Part shown: positions 9,643 through 17,493 of the stretch, piece after piece
How the letters are laid out: each line of letters opens with the position of its first letter
Position numbering within the stretch: position 1 is the first letter of the stretch
NCBI GenBank assembly: GCA_937146805.1
Contig: CAKZRR010000017.1
Span: 62,001 to 126,000, forward strand
Length of the DNA: 64,000 nt
Direction: 5' to 3'
DNA from: an uncultured Owenweeksia sp.
GTDB lineage: Bacteria; Bacteroidota; Bacteroidia; Flavobacteriales; Schleiferiaceae
The notes under the pieces: model-generated
Seen by the model: only the letters and a program-made list of their open reading frames with translations
What the model was told of the DNA's origin: nothing
Database searches by the model: none
Program-made: the position numbers and the translations under genes

Positions 9643-10314
9643 TTATTCCCCAAAACGAGCCTTTACCAGTTCCAAAAAGCGACTTTCGGTTTCTTCTTTA
9701 TCTGTCCAGTTGTAATCGGGTTTAACCATATTAACAACAAAATTTTGTGCCTCGCTGTAAGTAGTGTAGGTGTTTATTTGCGATAACACACGGTTCAAGT
9801 CTTCTTGCGAGCCGTCAAACAATTGATTTTGAAAGGCAATACGATCATTAAGTCCTAGGCTAATGGTACCCATTCCGTAGCGCTCGTTAATAGAATTTTG
9901 TTTGCCACTATTTTGTTTGCTACTTTTTTGAGAAATAGGTTCTGCTTCCTTTTTTTCAACCACTTTAATAGGAGGCGGTGCTGTTTTCTCTTCTTTTTTA
10001 GGAGCTGGTATAAACTCAATCGCTTCAGGCTCGGGTTGTTTTGCTTCAGGCTCAGGGGTTTCTTTTTTTGGTGCTTGTGCCTCGGGTTGAGCAAAGGGTT
10101 TAGTTACATTTAACGTAGGCTTTGGCTCTGCAACCACTTCTTTGTCAGTAGGTTTTGTGCTGGTGGGTTGTTGGGTTGCAACATAATTTAGCACCAATAG
10201 TTTTTCGTATAAAGCCCTTGTATTTTGCAGTTGCTCTTCAAAGTTGCTTGGGCTAGAGGCACTTAAAATAGCTTCGCATAAGCTTTTTAACTCCTGTTTA
10301 ATTTGATCTTCCAT
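9643..10314 (-). CDS. Conserved hypothetical protein with disordered middle
   Basis: 223 residues, function not recognised. A short helical N-terminal part (about 1-50) is followed by a low-complexity linker rich in Pro, Glu, Lys and Gln (about 52-150). A compact C-terminal domain (about 150-223) contains ERYGMGTISLGLNDRIAFQ, LFDGSQEDLNRVLSQ and YNWTDKEETESRFLELV. This C-terminal pattern is common to uncharacterised Bacteroidota proteins. There is no signal peptide or membrane helix, so it is probably cytoplasmic. It is divergent from tdk and separated from apbC by about 100 bp. Confidence 0.75.
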   Translation of the reverse strand: MEDQIKQELKSLCEAILSASSPSNFEEQLQNTRALYEKLLVLNYVATQQPTSTKPTDKEVVAEPKPTLNVTKPFAQPEAQAPKKETPEPEAKQPEPEAIEFIPAPKKEEKTAPPPIKVVEKKEAEPISQKSSKQNSGKQNSINERYGMGTISLGLNDRIAFQNQLFDGSQEDLNRVLSQINTYTTYSEAQNFVVNMVKPDYNWTDKEETESRFLELVKARFGE

Positions 10315-10417
10315 TAAAATTATTCTTTGAGTAGTTTTGTGGCTGCAAAATGCGCGGCTCTAATTGGTAGCTAAGCTACTTTGTTTTATGTTATTTTTAG
10401 CGCTTTAGTTTCAAAAA

Positions 10418-11014
10418 ATGTTTCTCGAAAATCCGATAAATACTCACAAAAATACTGGCTGGATAGAAGTCATTTGCGGATCCATGTTTTCGGGTAAAAC
10501 CGAAGAGTTGATTCGCAGATTAAAAAGGGCGCAATTTGCGCAGCAGTCGGTAGAAATTTTTAAACCTTTGGTAGATACACGCTATGCCGAAGAGGATGTG
10601 GTAAGCCACGATCAAAACTCTATACGATGCACGCCCGTAGAAAGCAGTTCTAATATTTTGCTGCTGGCCGATGGCGTAGATGTGGTGGGTTTAGATGAGG
10701 CTCAATTTTTTGATGAAGGAATTGTAGAGGTGTGTAACAAATTGGCCAATAGCGGAAGTAGAGTGATTGTAGCCGGATTGGATATGGATTTTAAAGGGAA
10801 ACCTTTTGGCCCAATGCCCAATTTAATGGCCACGGCTGAGTACGTTACCAAGGTACATGCTATTTGCGTAAAAACGGGAAATTTGGCGCATCATTCGCAT
10901 CGTAAAAATGCCAACGAAAAGTTGGTAATGCTGGGCGAAGAACAGGAGTATGAACCCTTAAGTAGAGCCGCTTTTAATAAAGCACTGCAACAAGATGATG
11001 AGGCGAAGCCTTAA
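10418..11014 (+). CDS. tdk: Thymidine kinase (type II)
   Basis: 198 residues. The Walker A is GSMFSGKT at 21-28, and the Walker B/lid segment is DEAQFF near 93. The substrate-loop segment [15 protein letters not shown] is complete. It phosphorylates thymidine to dTMP in nucleoside salvage. The zinc-binding Cys pairs seen in most type II enzymes are degenerate: only Cys150 remains in the first site and the last one reads EPLSRAAF. The 3' end overlaps murF-alr by 20 bp, so the two are translated from one mRNA. Confidence 0.95.
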   Translation: MFLENPINTHKNTGWIEVICGSMFSGKTEELIRRLKRAQFAQQSVEIFKPLVDTRYAEEDVVSHDQNSIRCTPVESSSNILLLADGVDVVGLDEAQFFDEGIVEVCNKLANSGSRVIVAGLDMDFKGKPFGPMPNLMATAEYVTKVHAICVKTGNLAHHSHRKNANEKLVMLGEEQEYEPLSRAAFNKALQQDDEAKP

Positions 11015-13481
11015 TGAAATAGTAAGCTTATTGCAAAGCGAGGGCTGCGAATTGGAAACTCATTTTGAGGATGATTCCAGTCCCATTACTTCGCTGCTGC
11101 TAGATAGCCGAAATGCCATTACGGGTGTTCGCAATTTGTTTTTCGCTTTACGCGGAAAAAACCACGATGGCCACCAGTATCTTAAAGATTTAAAAGAGCG
11201 GGGCGTTACCAATTTTGTGGTAGAAGAACTGCCCAAAAACACCAGCGGAGCGAACTATATTTTAGTAAAAAATAGTTTGCAGGCTTTACAGCAATTGGCA
11301 GCAGCCATTAGAGCTCAAAGCGAGGCGGAGGTAATAGCCATTACCGGCAGCAACGGAAAAACAGTTGTAAAAGAGTGGCTTTTTAAAGTAATAAATAATC
11401 AGTTTAATACTTTAAAAAGCCCCTTGAGCTATAACTCGCAAGTGGGGGTTCCATTATCGGTTTGGCCTTTAAGCAAAAGTCATCAAATGGCGGTGTTTGA
11501 AGCCGGCATTAGTAAGCCAGGCGAAATGCAGCTCTTGGAAAAAATATTAAAACCTACGTTAGGTATTTTCACCAATTTAGGTTCGGCTCATAGCGCCAAT
11601 TTTAAATCGCGCCAAGCCAAGGCGTTGCAAAAGCTGTTGCTTTTTAAAAGTTGCCAAAGCCTTATTTATTGCGAGGATCAAGAAGAAGTAGCGAGCTTAA
11701 TTACTGATTTTTGCCATCGAAATAATGTAGCAAAATGGAGCTGGAGTTTTAAAAACGCAGCCGCCACCCTATGGGTTAACAAAGTTGAGCAGCAAGCTAA
11801 TACCACGTTGCTTAGCGCGATATATAAAAGCAATACGTTTCAAATTTCGGTACCCTTTACGGATGATGCCTCCATCGAAAATGCAGTACAGGTATGGTTA
11901 AGTGGCCTTTATTTGGGCATGGATAACGAAAAGTTGAAACCTTTGTTTGCCGGTTTAGAGCCTATTGCTATGCGCCTAGAAATGAACGCGGGCTTTAATG
12001 ATAATTTGGTGATTAACGATGCCTATAATTCGGATATAGAATCGTTGAAAAACGCCTTAAACTTTTTGGATCAACAGGCGGGTAACCGCGAAAAGGTGCT
12101 GGTGCTTTCGGATATTTTACAAAACGACTTGCCTATAGATAAGTTATACGAGCAAGTACAGCGTATTTTGTTACAGCACCAGTTAAGCACGGTTATAAGT
12201 ATTGGTGCGCAAGGCGAAAAGTTTAATTGGGCCAAAGAGCTAAATGTGGTGAGCTATGCTGGTACAGGCGCTTTTTTAAAAAACTTGTTTGCGCTAGATA
12301 TTAAGAATAGTGCCGTGCTGCTAAAGGGCGCCCGTAGTTTTCAGTTTGAAAAAATAAGCAGCCGATTAGAGGCTAAATCGCATGAAACAGTGCTCGAAAT
12401 TAATTTGGGTAACGCGGTACGAAACCTCAATTACTTCCGCGCTAAGCTAAAACCAAGCACCAAAATAATGGCTATGGTAAAGGCCTTTTCATATGGCAGT
12501 GGAGCCTACGAAATTGCCAGTTTATTGGAGTATCATAAAGTAGATTACTTAGCTGTGGCCTATACAGACGAAGGAGTGGCTTTACGCCAAGCTGGAGTAA
12601 CGGTGCCTATTATGGTGCTAAATGCTGAGGTTTCATCGTTTGCCGATTTATTGAATTACCACTTGGAACCTGAGATATATAGCCAAACGCAATTACATTC
12701 TTTCAGTACGTTTTTAAGCAGGCAAGGCCAAATTTCAGATTATCCCATTCATGTAAAACTGGAAACGGGTATGCACCGTTTGGGTTTTGAAAGAGAGGAT
12801 TTAACCAAACTATTAAACTTTTTAAAAACAGATACACACGTGAAGGTGGCGAGTGTGTTTTCGCATTTAGCCGCTAGTGATAACCCCAGCCATAAGGCGT
12901 TTACACTAGGTCAAATTAATGCTTTCGCGGAAATGAAGCATTACCTTGAAAAGGAGTTGGAGCAACCCTTTTTGACGCATATTTTGAACTCATCGGGTAT
13001 AAGCAGTTTTGCCGATGCCCAGTTTGATATGGTACGCTTGGGTATTGGTTTATACGGAATAAGTGATGATGTAGAAGTGCAGAAACACCTCAAAGTGGTG
13101 AGCTCGCTTAAAGCTACTGTATCTCAAATACGGAAAGTAAAAAAAGGCGAAAGCGTGGGCTATGGGCGAGCTTTTGTAGCCGCTAAAGAGTGCCAAATAG
13201 CCGTAATAAGTATTGGCTATGCCGATGGATTTAGACGAAGCCTAGGCGAAGGTATTGGCTCGGTAATAATTAAGGGTTTACGCTACCCAGTAGTGGGTAA
13301 GGTGTGCATGGATATGTGCATGATTAATGTTACAGATGGCAATGTGGAAGAAGGTGATGTAGTAGAAATTTTTGGTGCCCACCTCTCTATATACGAGCTC
13401 GCCAAAACTATGCAAACCATACCGTATGAGGTGCTTACAGGAGTTTCGCAACGGGTAAAACGGGTGTATTTAACGAGTTAG
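10995..13481 (+). CDS. murF-alr: Bifunctional UDP-MurNAc-tripeptide:D-Ala-D-Ala ligase / alanine racemase
   Basis: 828 residues, a fusion that is standard in Bacteroidota. The MurF half (about 1-450) has the Mur-ligase P-loop ITGSNGKT at 116-123, followed by the ligase C-terminal domain with NDAYNSD. The Alr half (about 455-828) has the pyridoxal-phosphate Lys496 in [29 protein letters not shown] with the second catalytic Tyr, and GYADGFRR. It makes D-Ala and joins D-Ala-D-Ala to the peptidoglycan precursor in the cytoplasm. It overlaps tdk by 20 bp. It is the last + strand gene before the retron, with no clear terminator. Confidence 0.95.
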   Translation: MMRRSLNEIVSLLQSEGCELETHFEDDSSPITSLLLDSRNAITGVRNLFFALRGKNHDGHQYLKDLKERGVTNFVVEELPKNTSGANYILVKNSLQALQQLAAAIRAQSEAEVIAITGSNGKTVVKEWLFKVINNQFNTLKSPLSYNSQVGVPLSVWPLSKSHQMAVFEAGISKPGEMQLLEKILKPTLGIFTNLGSAHSANFKSRQAKALQKLLLFKSCQSLIYCEDQEEVASLITDFCHRNNVAKWSWSFKNAAATLWVNKVEQQANTTLLSAIYKSNTFQISVPFTDDASIENAVQVWLSGLYLGMDNEKLKPLFAGLEPIAMRLEMNAGFNDNLVINDAYNSDIESLKNALNFLDQQAGNREKVLVLSDILQNDLPIDKLYEQVQRILLQHQLSTVISIGAQGEKFNWAKELNVVSYAGTGAFLKNLFALDIKNSAVLLKGARSFQFEKISSRLEAKSHETVLEINLGNAVRNLNYFRAKLKPSTKIMAMVKAFSYGSGAYEIASLLEYHKVDYLAVAYTDEGVALRQAGVTVPIMVLNAEVSSFADLLNYHLEPEIYSQTQLHSFSTFLSRQGQISDYPIHVKLETGMHRLGFEREDLTKLLNFLKTDTHVKVASVFSHLAASDNPSHKAFTLGQINAFAEMKHYLEKELEQPFLTHILNSSGISSFADAQFDMVRLGIGLYGISDDVEVQKHLKVVSSLKATVSQIRKVKKGESVGYGRAFVAAKECQIAVISIGYADGFRRSLGEGIGSVIIKGLRYPVVGKVCMDMCMINVTDGNVEEGDVVEIFGAHLSIYELAKTMQTIPYEVLTGVSQRVKRVYLTS

Positions 13482-13550
13482 TGACTTGGGGTTATTCCTC
13501 GACTTGTAATGGATGTATTTTTAAGTGTCCAGTGTAACGTTTTTCTAAGT

Positions 13551-14423
13551 TTAAATTTTTGAATTAGTTCCGTGTGGGCTTTTCATTTCAGCTATTTTTT
13601 TTACATACTTTATTCGCTGAAGATGCCCATTTCTAGAGGTTTCTTTAATTGTTTTGTCAACTGAACGTTCAAATGTGTGTGGCAATGGTGTGATTCCGTT
13701 GTTTTTAACCTGAATACCTGTAACTTTTGGGTTAAATGTACAGTAGTGTGTCTTTTCAAAATTTATTTTCAAACCACGATTGCGTAATTCATCTAAAATT
13801 CCGTTTGTTTTATTTTTGAAGTCAATTGGACTTGAGATAGTAATATCATCAACATATACTGAAACAGCTAAACCTTCCATTTTTAATTTTTCAAAAAGGT
13901 CTCCACAACTATGATAAACTACTAAAGAAGCCAAAAATGAAGAGGTAGGACAACCTTGAGGAATTGCACCTTCTTTTGTTGAAATTCGAGTAATTAATTT
14001 TGCAACATCTGGATAAAACCCTTCTTTTCTAAGTGCTTTTTCAACACTTGTAAAATGGATAGAAGGATAAAAATCTTTTAAATCTGTCAGAAAGAAGTAT
14101 TTATTCCCTTGATGAAAACGAGCGTTTAATACGGCATCTTTTTTCTTTATTCCGCCAAAAAAGTATTCAGGTAATTTGATTTGGTATAAAACATTAATCA
14201 ACAATTTAGATTGTACTTCTTTTAATTTTTTTACAGGAGCATTTATCGGTCTTGTTAAAGCAACTCCATTTTCAAATCTTGGTTGTTTTTTTTCGTCCGT
14301 TTTAGGTTCGTCCCAATTTCTGTAAAATTTTCTTTCATTTAAATCAAGAGAAGAGGATAACTTGACTAGCAAATTTTTATCAATTTTTAAAGTATAAGCT
14401 ATGTCTTTTATCCTTTTTTTCAT
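13551..14423 (-). CDS. Retron-type reverse transcriptase
   Basis: 290 residues. Visible RT features are the retron region X motif NAxxH at 100-104 (NARFH), motif A DLKDFYPSI with the catalytic Asp at 114, and PQGCPTSSFLASLV from 155. The active-site YVDD is at 190-193 and the retron region Y motif VTG at 234-236. NAxxH and VTG separate retron RTs from group II intron and DGR enzymes. In retrons this enzyme primes from a 2'-OH of a G in its own ncRNA and makes a branched RNA-DNA. The tail after VTG is short (54 residues) and ends KSPHGTNSKI, so the thumb may be slightly truncated. It is the last gene of the - strand operon ncRNA - small protein - HTH - RT, 10 bp after the HTH gene. The region is more AT-rich than its neighbours, which fits acquisition by transfer. 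Confidence 0.93.
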   Translation of the reverse strand: MKKRIKDIAYTLKIDKNLLVKLSSSLDLNERKFYRNWDEPKTDEKKQPRFENGVALTRPINAPVKKLKEVQSKLLINVLYQIKLPEYFFGGIKKKDAVLNARFHQGNKYFFLTDLKDFYPSIHFTSVEKALRKEGFYPDVAKLITRISTKEGAIPQGCPTSSFLASLVVYHSCGDLFEKLKMEGLAVSVYVDDITISSPIDFKNKTNGILDELRNRGLKINFEKTHYCTFNPKVTGIQVKNNGITPLPHTFERSVDKTIKETSRNGHLQRIKYVKKIAEMKSPHGTNSKI

Positions 14424-14433
14424 TTATGAATTT

Positions 14434-14724
14434 TTATGAAATGAAAACATCACTTATCAAACCTTTGATTGAAGGTTCTAACATTCTGTATGCATCTTGT
14501 TTAGCTTCTGCAATATCTTCTTTGTCAAGTGAAAAGAAAACTAAAACAGGCATTGGAATAGAAAGAGCACTAGCAATTTGCTTTAGAATACTTAAAGTAG
14601 GCTCTTTTCTACCTTTCTCAATTGAGGAAAGATAAGATTGCGACAAACCACATTGGACAGCAAAATCGGTTTGTTTTAAACCTTTTTGCTGCCTTAAGTC
14701 TTTTATGGCATTACCTATATTCAT
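14434..14724 (-). CDS. Xre-family HTH protein of the retron
   Basis: 96 residues. An Xre/Cro HTH covers about residues 3-60 (IKDLRQQKGLKQTDFA, then CGLSQSYLSSIEKGRKEPT). A 35-residue tail ending LEPSIKGLISDVFIS may form a partner-binding helix. It lies between the small-protein gene (38 bp upstream) and the RT (10 bp downstream), so all three are probably one transcript. A small HTH protein as the RT partner is what I remember for type VI in the published retron classification. Its role may be autorepression, for example at the inverted repeat at the operon promoter, or part of the retron complex. It could also be a plain regulator. Confidence 0.88.
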   Translation of the reverse strand: MNIGNAIKDLRQQKGLKQTDFAVQCGLSQSYLSSIEKGRKEPTLSILKQIASALSIPMPVLVFFSLDKEDIAEAKQDAYRMLEPSIKGLISDVFIS

Positions 14725-14762
14725 AATAATATTTGGTTTTTGAAAAAAATGAGAAGTGGGAA

Positions 14763-14999
14763 TTAGAATAACTTAGTGATATCGTCAACTCCGAAGAATT
14801 TCAGAAATCTAAGAAGTAGGGAGAGAACTTTCAAAAGTTCGTCTGGACTATTGTCCGTTTCGTTGTTTGACATCTCTTCCAACTCTATTAAAATTGCATT
14901 TAATAAAGCTTTATCCTCTTCCGAGAACGCGTACCCGCTCTTAGCGAGTAATGACTTCACTCCACTTTGGAGTTGGTCAATTCCGTGTTTGTGTTTCAT
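14763..14999 (-). CDS. Small protein of the retron operon, candidate effector
   Basis: 78 residues, no family recognised. The N-terminus is basic (MKHKHGID), the middle acidic (IELEEMSNNETDNSPDE). The C-terminal third is a strongly hydrophobic amphipathic stretch (LLKVLSLLLRFLKFFGV) of the kind seen in small membrane-active toxins. It is the first coding gene after the ncRNA. The 12 bases directly before its AUG are complementary to the ncRNA 3' hairpin, so translation looks to be under control of the retron RNA. Its position and control argue that it is the effector, with the RT and HTH as keeper and sensor. The ATG at 14997-14999 has no Shine-Dalgarno sequence. Confidence 0.75.
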   Translation of the reverse strand: MKHKHGIDQLQSGVKSLLAKSGYAFSEEDKALLNAILIELEEMSNNETDNSPDELLKVLSLLLRFLKFFGVDDITKLF

Positions 15000-15080
15000 A
15001 CTGTATCGTATTTATTAATTAAAAATGGGAGCACTATGCTTCCTGCTTAATTAGCTGCGTGAACCCATATAGGATACAGT
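15000..15080 (-). promoter_or_regulatory. Anti-start pairing between ncRNA 3' hairpin and the small-protein start
   Basis: On the - strand the ncRNA segment at 15080-15069 (ACUGUAUCCUAU) is complementary to the leader segment at 15011-15000 (AUACGAUACAGU) at 11 of 12 positions, including 8 in a row. The leader segment touches the AUG at 14999. The same ncRNA segment can also fold locally as the UAGGA-CUGUA-UCCUA hairpin (15083-15069). The two structures exclude each other, as in a translational switch. Confidence 0.6.
15014..15054 (-). promoter_or_regulatory. Leader hairpin upstream of the retron small protein
   Basis: Between the ncRNA end and the AUG the leader can fold as a hairpin. TAATTAA (15053-15047) pairs with TTAATTA (15022-15016), and inside it GGA-GCA pairs with TGC-TCC (15043-15028, one bulged A, 3-base loop). 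Its 5' arm contains the second copy of the TTAAGCAGGAA element. Confidence 0.45.
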
Positions 15081-15109
15081 CCTACGACACTTCTCGATTT
15101 CCTGCTTAA
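15040..15109 (-). repeat. 11-nt direct repeat in retron ncRNA and leader
   Basis: TTAAGCAGGAA occurs at 15109-15099 inside the ncRNA (in the part that should be copied into DNA) and again at 15050-15040 in the leader. A DNA copy of the first would be complementary to the second. Confidence 0.7.
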
Positions 15110-15324
15110 ATAAAAAAAAACAAAACCTCTAATACTGATTAAATTCCTCTTTAAGCAAATTAGTAAGGGGTTGAATAACCTTAAAAGCTGTCTTCTGTCC
15201 ATCTTCTCTTTCGAGTTGTACATTAGTTCAGTCGTTAGGTTTCTTGTTGCCTTTACAAAGACCCACTACGGGTGGAGGGAAAAACCCTCTTCAATAGTTT
15301 TAAAATAAAAACTCTTGGGTTCAC
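15059..15324 (-). ncRNA. Retron msr-msd RNA
   Basis: About 266 nt, non-coding, directly upstream of the retron genes. The ends are a perfect 9-bp inverted repeat that fits retron a1 (15324-15316, GTGAACCCA) and a2 (15067-15059, TGGGTTCAC). Next to a1 come three short msr-like hairpins: AGTTTT/AAAACT (15313-15296), GAGGG/CCCTC with a T5 loop (15289-15275), and ACCC/GGGT (15273-15261). A longer msd-like hairpin lies at about 15173-15121, with a CTAAT/ATTAG core and an inner TTAAA/TTTAA stem. A small hairpin UAGGA/UCCUA precedes a2. G residues right after a1 could serve as the branch point. The msr/msd border and exact ends are not certain. No sequence family was recognised; the call rests on structure and position. 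Confidence 0.75.
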
Positions 15325-15352
15325 TACACAAACATTTCAAAGAACTACAATG

Positions 15353-15382
15353 CGAATATACATATATTATTTCTGTGAGCAA
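15353..15382 (-). promoter_or_regulatory. Retron promoter (-33 TTG, -7 TATATTCG)
   Basis: On the - strand TTG (15382-15380) is followed after 19 bases by TATATTCG (15360-15353). This matches the Bacteroidota TTG-N19-TAnnTTTG pattern with one mismatch. Transcription would start near 15346, about 20 nt before a1 of the ncRNA. Confidence 0.6.
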
Positions 15383-15439
15383 TAAAATAGGCGAAAAAGA
15401 TTAGATTAATCACCATCAGAAATAATTTGATTTTATTGC
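15379..15439 (-). repeat. 10-bp inverted repeat spanning the retron -33 box, possible operator
   Basis: GCAATAAAAT (15379-15388) and ATTTTATTGC (15430-15439) are exact reverse complements. The first copy contains the promoter's -33 TTG. A second, 6-bp inverted repeat (CCATCA 15413-15418 / TGATGG 15441-15446) overlaps the same span. Binding by the operon's Xre-type HTH protein would block the promoter; this is inference. Confidence 0.45.
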
Positions 15440-15514
15440 TTGATGGAGGTAGAGTATTGTAAATGAAACTTGTCTTAACCCCAAAATACCGCTTATTACC
15501 TCGGTTTCTCCCAC

Positions 15515-15550
15515 AAAAAAAATCCCCAAACTACCGAAGTAATTTGGGGA
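15515..15550 (-). terminator. Rho-independent terminator after the M1 aminopeptidase gene
   Basis: On the - strand an 8-bp stem TCCCCAAA/TTTGGGGA (15543-15550 with 15523-15530) with a 12-base loop is followed by eight T (15522-15515). It ends the aminopeptidase transcript and marks the upstream border of the retron. The stretch 15383-15514 holds the retron inverted repeats and otherwise nothing I can name. Confidence 0.92.
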
Positions 15551-15577
15551 CACTTGAAAAGTTAAATGCGCTAAGCT

Positions 15578-17452
15578 TTATTCGTGACCTAAAAGTTTGT
15601 CCATTGTTTCGCGGCTTACCGCATGGTAATTAGGGCGTGCTTTGGCATAAATATCATTGGCCATAGTAGCTTTATCGGCATTAAGCAAAGCTTCGTAGGT
15701 TGGGGTTAAGAACTTTCTTCGTCCTACCGATACTAAAAAGGCTTCTACCCTTGGGTAAACGGCTTGGTAACCCGCTTTAATAGTAGGTTGAAACCAAGCG
15801 GCTACAATTTCGTTGTTACCGCTTTGGGTAAAACCATACCAGCCGTCAAGCTGCATTAACTGTTCGGTGCTGGTACCTTCGGGCAATGAGTTTATAAAGT
15901 GCAACCACTCGTGCGTACTCCAATTGCCTGTAAGCTCAACATTGGGCTGGGTGCCGTTGCTTGTAAAGTTGCTTAACTCGGTATTTACCAAAGCAAATTT
16001 ATTAGAGTGTACCTCGGGTAAGTTATCAGGAATACCGGGTTTATAAATCCAGTCATTGGCTTTAATGGTGGTGTATTGCTCTTCGCTTAATAAGTTCTCT
16101 TTTATATAAACGATAAAGTCTTCGGTGGTCATTACTTTAAACTTATTGGTTTCGAAGTAATTTTTCAAGAAAACATCAAAAGCATCTCTACCCACTGTCT
16201 CTTCAATTAAACGTAAAAAGAAATAGCCTTTATCGTAAGGAATACTGGTAACGCCATCGTCTGGGTTACGGCCTTGTAATTCTAGTTTTAGTTTGGTGTC
16301 GTTAGGTACTTCTACCAACATGCGAGCGGCATCTTCTACCAGTCCATCACGTGTAAGGCTAGCCAGCATTTCGGCATAATCGTGACCGTAAACTTCCTCC
16401 ATAATGCGGTGTTCAAAGTACACGGTAAATCCTTCGTTTAACCAAAAGTCGTCCCATGTAGCATTGGTAACCAAGTTACCGCTCCAGCTATGAGCCAATT
16501 CGTGCGCTACTAGGCTCACCAATGATCGGTCTCCTGCCAAAATAGTGGGAGTAGCAAAGGTTAAACGTGGGTTTTCCATTCCCCCAAAAGGGAAAGAAGG
16601 AGGTAAAACAATAATATCGTAACGGCCCCAAGCGTAGGGTCCGTAAAGGCCTTCGGCCGCTTTTATCATATCTTCTAAATCGGCAAACTCATACACCGAA
16701 GTATCTAATAAAGAAGTTTCGGCATATACACCTGCACGGTCGCTAATAGCTTTAAAATGCACATCTCCCACCGACATGGCCAATAAATAAGAAGGAATAG
16801 GCTGTGGCATGCTAAACTCATAAACACCCGTTTCGTTTTTAACTTGTGGGTTTTCGGCACTCATCAAGGCAATCATATTTTTAGGCACGGTTACCGTAGC
16901 GTTGTAGGTAAAACGAATACCTGGGCTATCTTGACAAGGAACCCATGAGCGTGCCAAAATAGCTTGGGACTGCGTAAATAAGAAAGGTGCATTTTTGCCA
17001 GCAGTTTGTTCCGCATCTAGCCATTGTAGGGCACGGGCGTTTTTGCCAGTTTCGTAGGCAATGCTCACTTTTTTAGAGCCAGCTGTAATAGGAATAGCAA
17101 CGGGCTTGCCTTTATGCTCATCAAAATCGCCTACATTAAACTTGGCTTTTACGCCATCAACTCTTACCTCAAATATTTTAAGGTCAAATATGTCGAAAAC
17201 AATTTCGTTAGCGCTATCGCTGGTTTCAATATCCCATTCGGCAGTAGCCATGATTTTTTTCTGATCAAAATCTACTATCGCGCTCCAGTTAAGGTGCGTA
17301 ACTTTTGCCATACTGGGGTTGGCGTAGGTATGCACATCGGTGGCGGAAGCAGGTTTTTCGGTAGTCGTGTTGTCAGTAGTCACGGTGTTGTTGTTTTGTT
17401 GGCACGAAAAAAGTAAAGACAAGGCGGTGAAACCTAAAAGGATACGTTTCAT
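15578..17452 (-). CDS. M1 family metallo-aminopeptidase, lipoprotein
   Basis: 624 residues. The N-terminus is a lipoprotein signal with lipobox LLFSC (Cys17), followed by an Asn/Thr-rich linker. The M1 signature is complete: the exopeptidase motif GGMEN, the zinc motif HELAHSW, and NEGF with the third zinc ligand 19 residues later. The C-terminal ARM-like part resembles leukotriene A4 hydrolase-type aminopeptidases. It would trim N-terminal residues from peptides in the periplasm or at the outer membrane. It is transcribed divergently from the holin-like gene and ends at a strong terminator. Confidence 0.93.
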   Translation of the reverse strand: MKRILLGFTALSLLFSCQQNNNTVTTDNTTTEKPASATDVHTYANPSMAKVTHLNWSAIVDFDQKKIMATAEWDIETSDSANEIVFDIFDLKIFEVRVDGVKAKFNVGDFDEHKGKPVAIPITAGSKKVSIAYETGKNARALQWLDAEQTAGKNAPFLFTQSQAILARSWVPCQDSPGIRFTYNATVTVPKNMIALMSAENPQVKNETGVYEFSMPQPIPSYLLAMSVGDVHFKAISDRAGVYAETSLLDTSVYEFADLEDMIKAAEGLYGPYAWGRYDIIVLPPSFPFGGMENPRLTFATPTILAGDRSLVSLVAHELAHSWSGNLVTNATWDDFWLNEGFTVYFEHRIMEEVYGHDYAEMLASLTRDGLVEDAARMLVEVPNDTKLKLELQGRNPDDGVTSIPYDKGYFFLRLIEETVGRDAFDVFLKNYFETNKFKVMTTEDFIVYIKENLLSEEQYTTIKANDWIYKPGIPDNLPEVHSNKFALVNTELSNFTSNGTQPNVELTGNWSTHEWLHFINSLPEGTSTEQLMQLDGWYGFTQSGNNEIVAAWFQPTIKAGYQAVYPRVEAFLVSVGRRKFLTPTYEALLNADKATMANDIYAKARPNYHAVSRETMDKLLGHE

Positions 17453-17493
17453 ATTAAATTGTTTTATTTTACGGTTTGTAAGCAGATGATGTT

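Noticed and set aside
13551-14423. Diversity-generating retroelement or group II intron RT
   Set aside because: NAxxH and VTG are retron-specific, no maturase or HNH domain follows, and no variable/template repeat pair or target lectin gene is nearby.
13488-15500. Possible direct or inverted repeats at the retron edges (GGGGTTA near 13488, TTAACCCC near 15476, TTATTCCTCG versus TTATTACCTCGG)
   Set aside because: Too short and imperfect to call attachment sites or target duplications.
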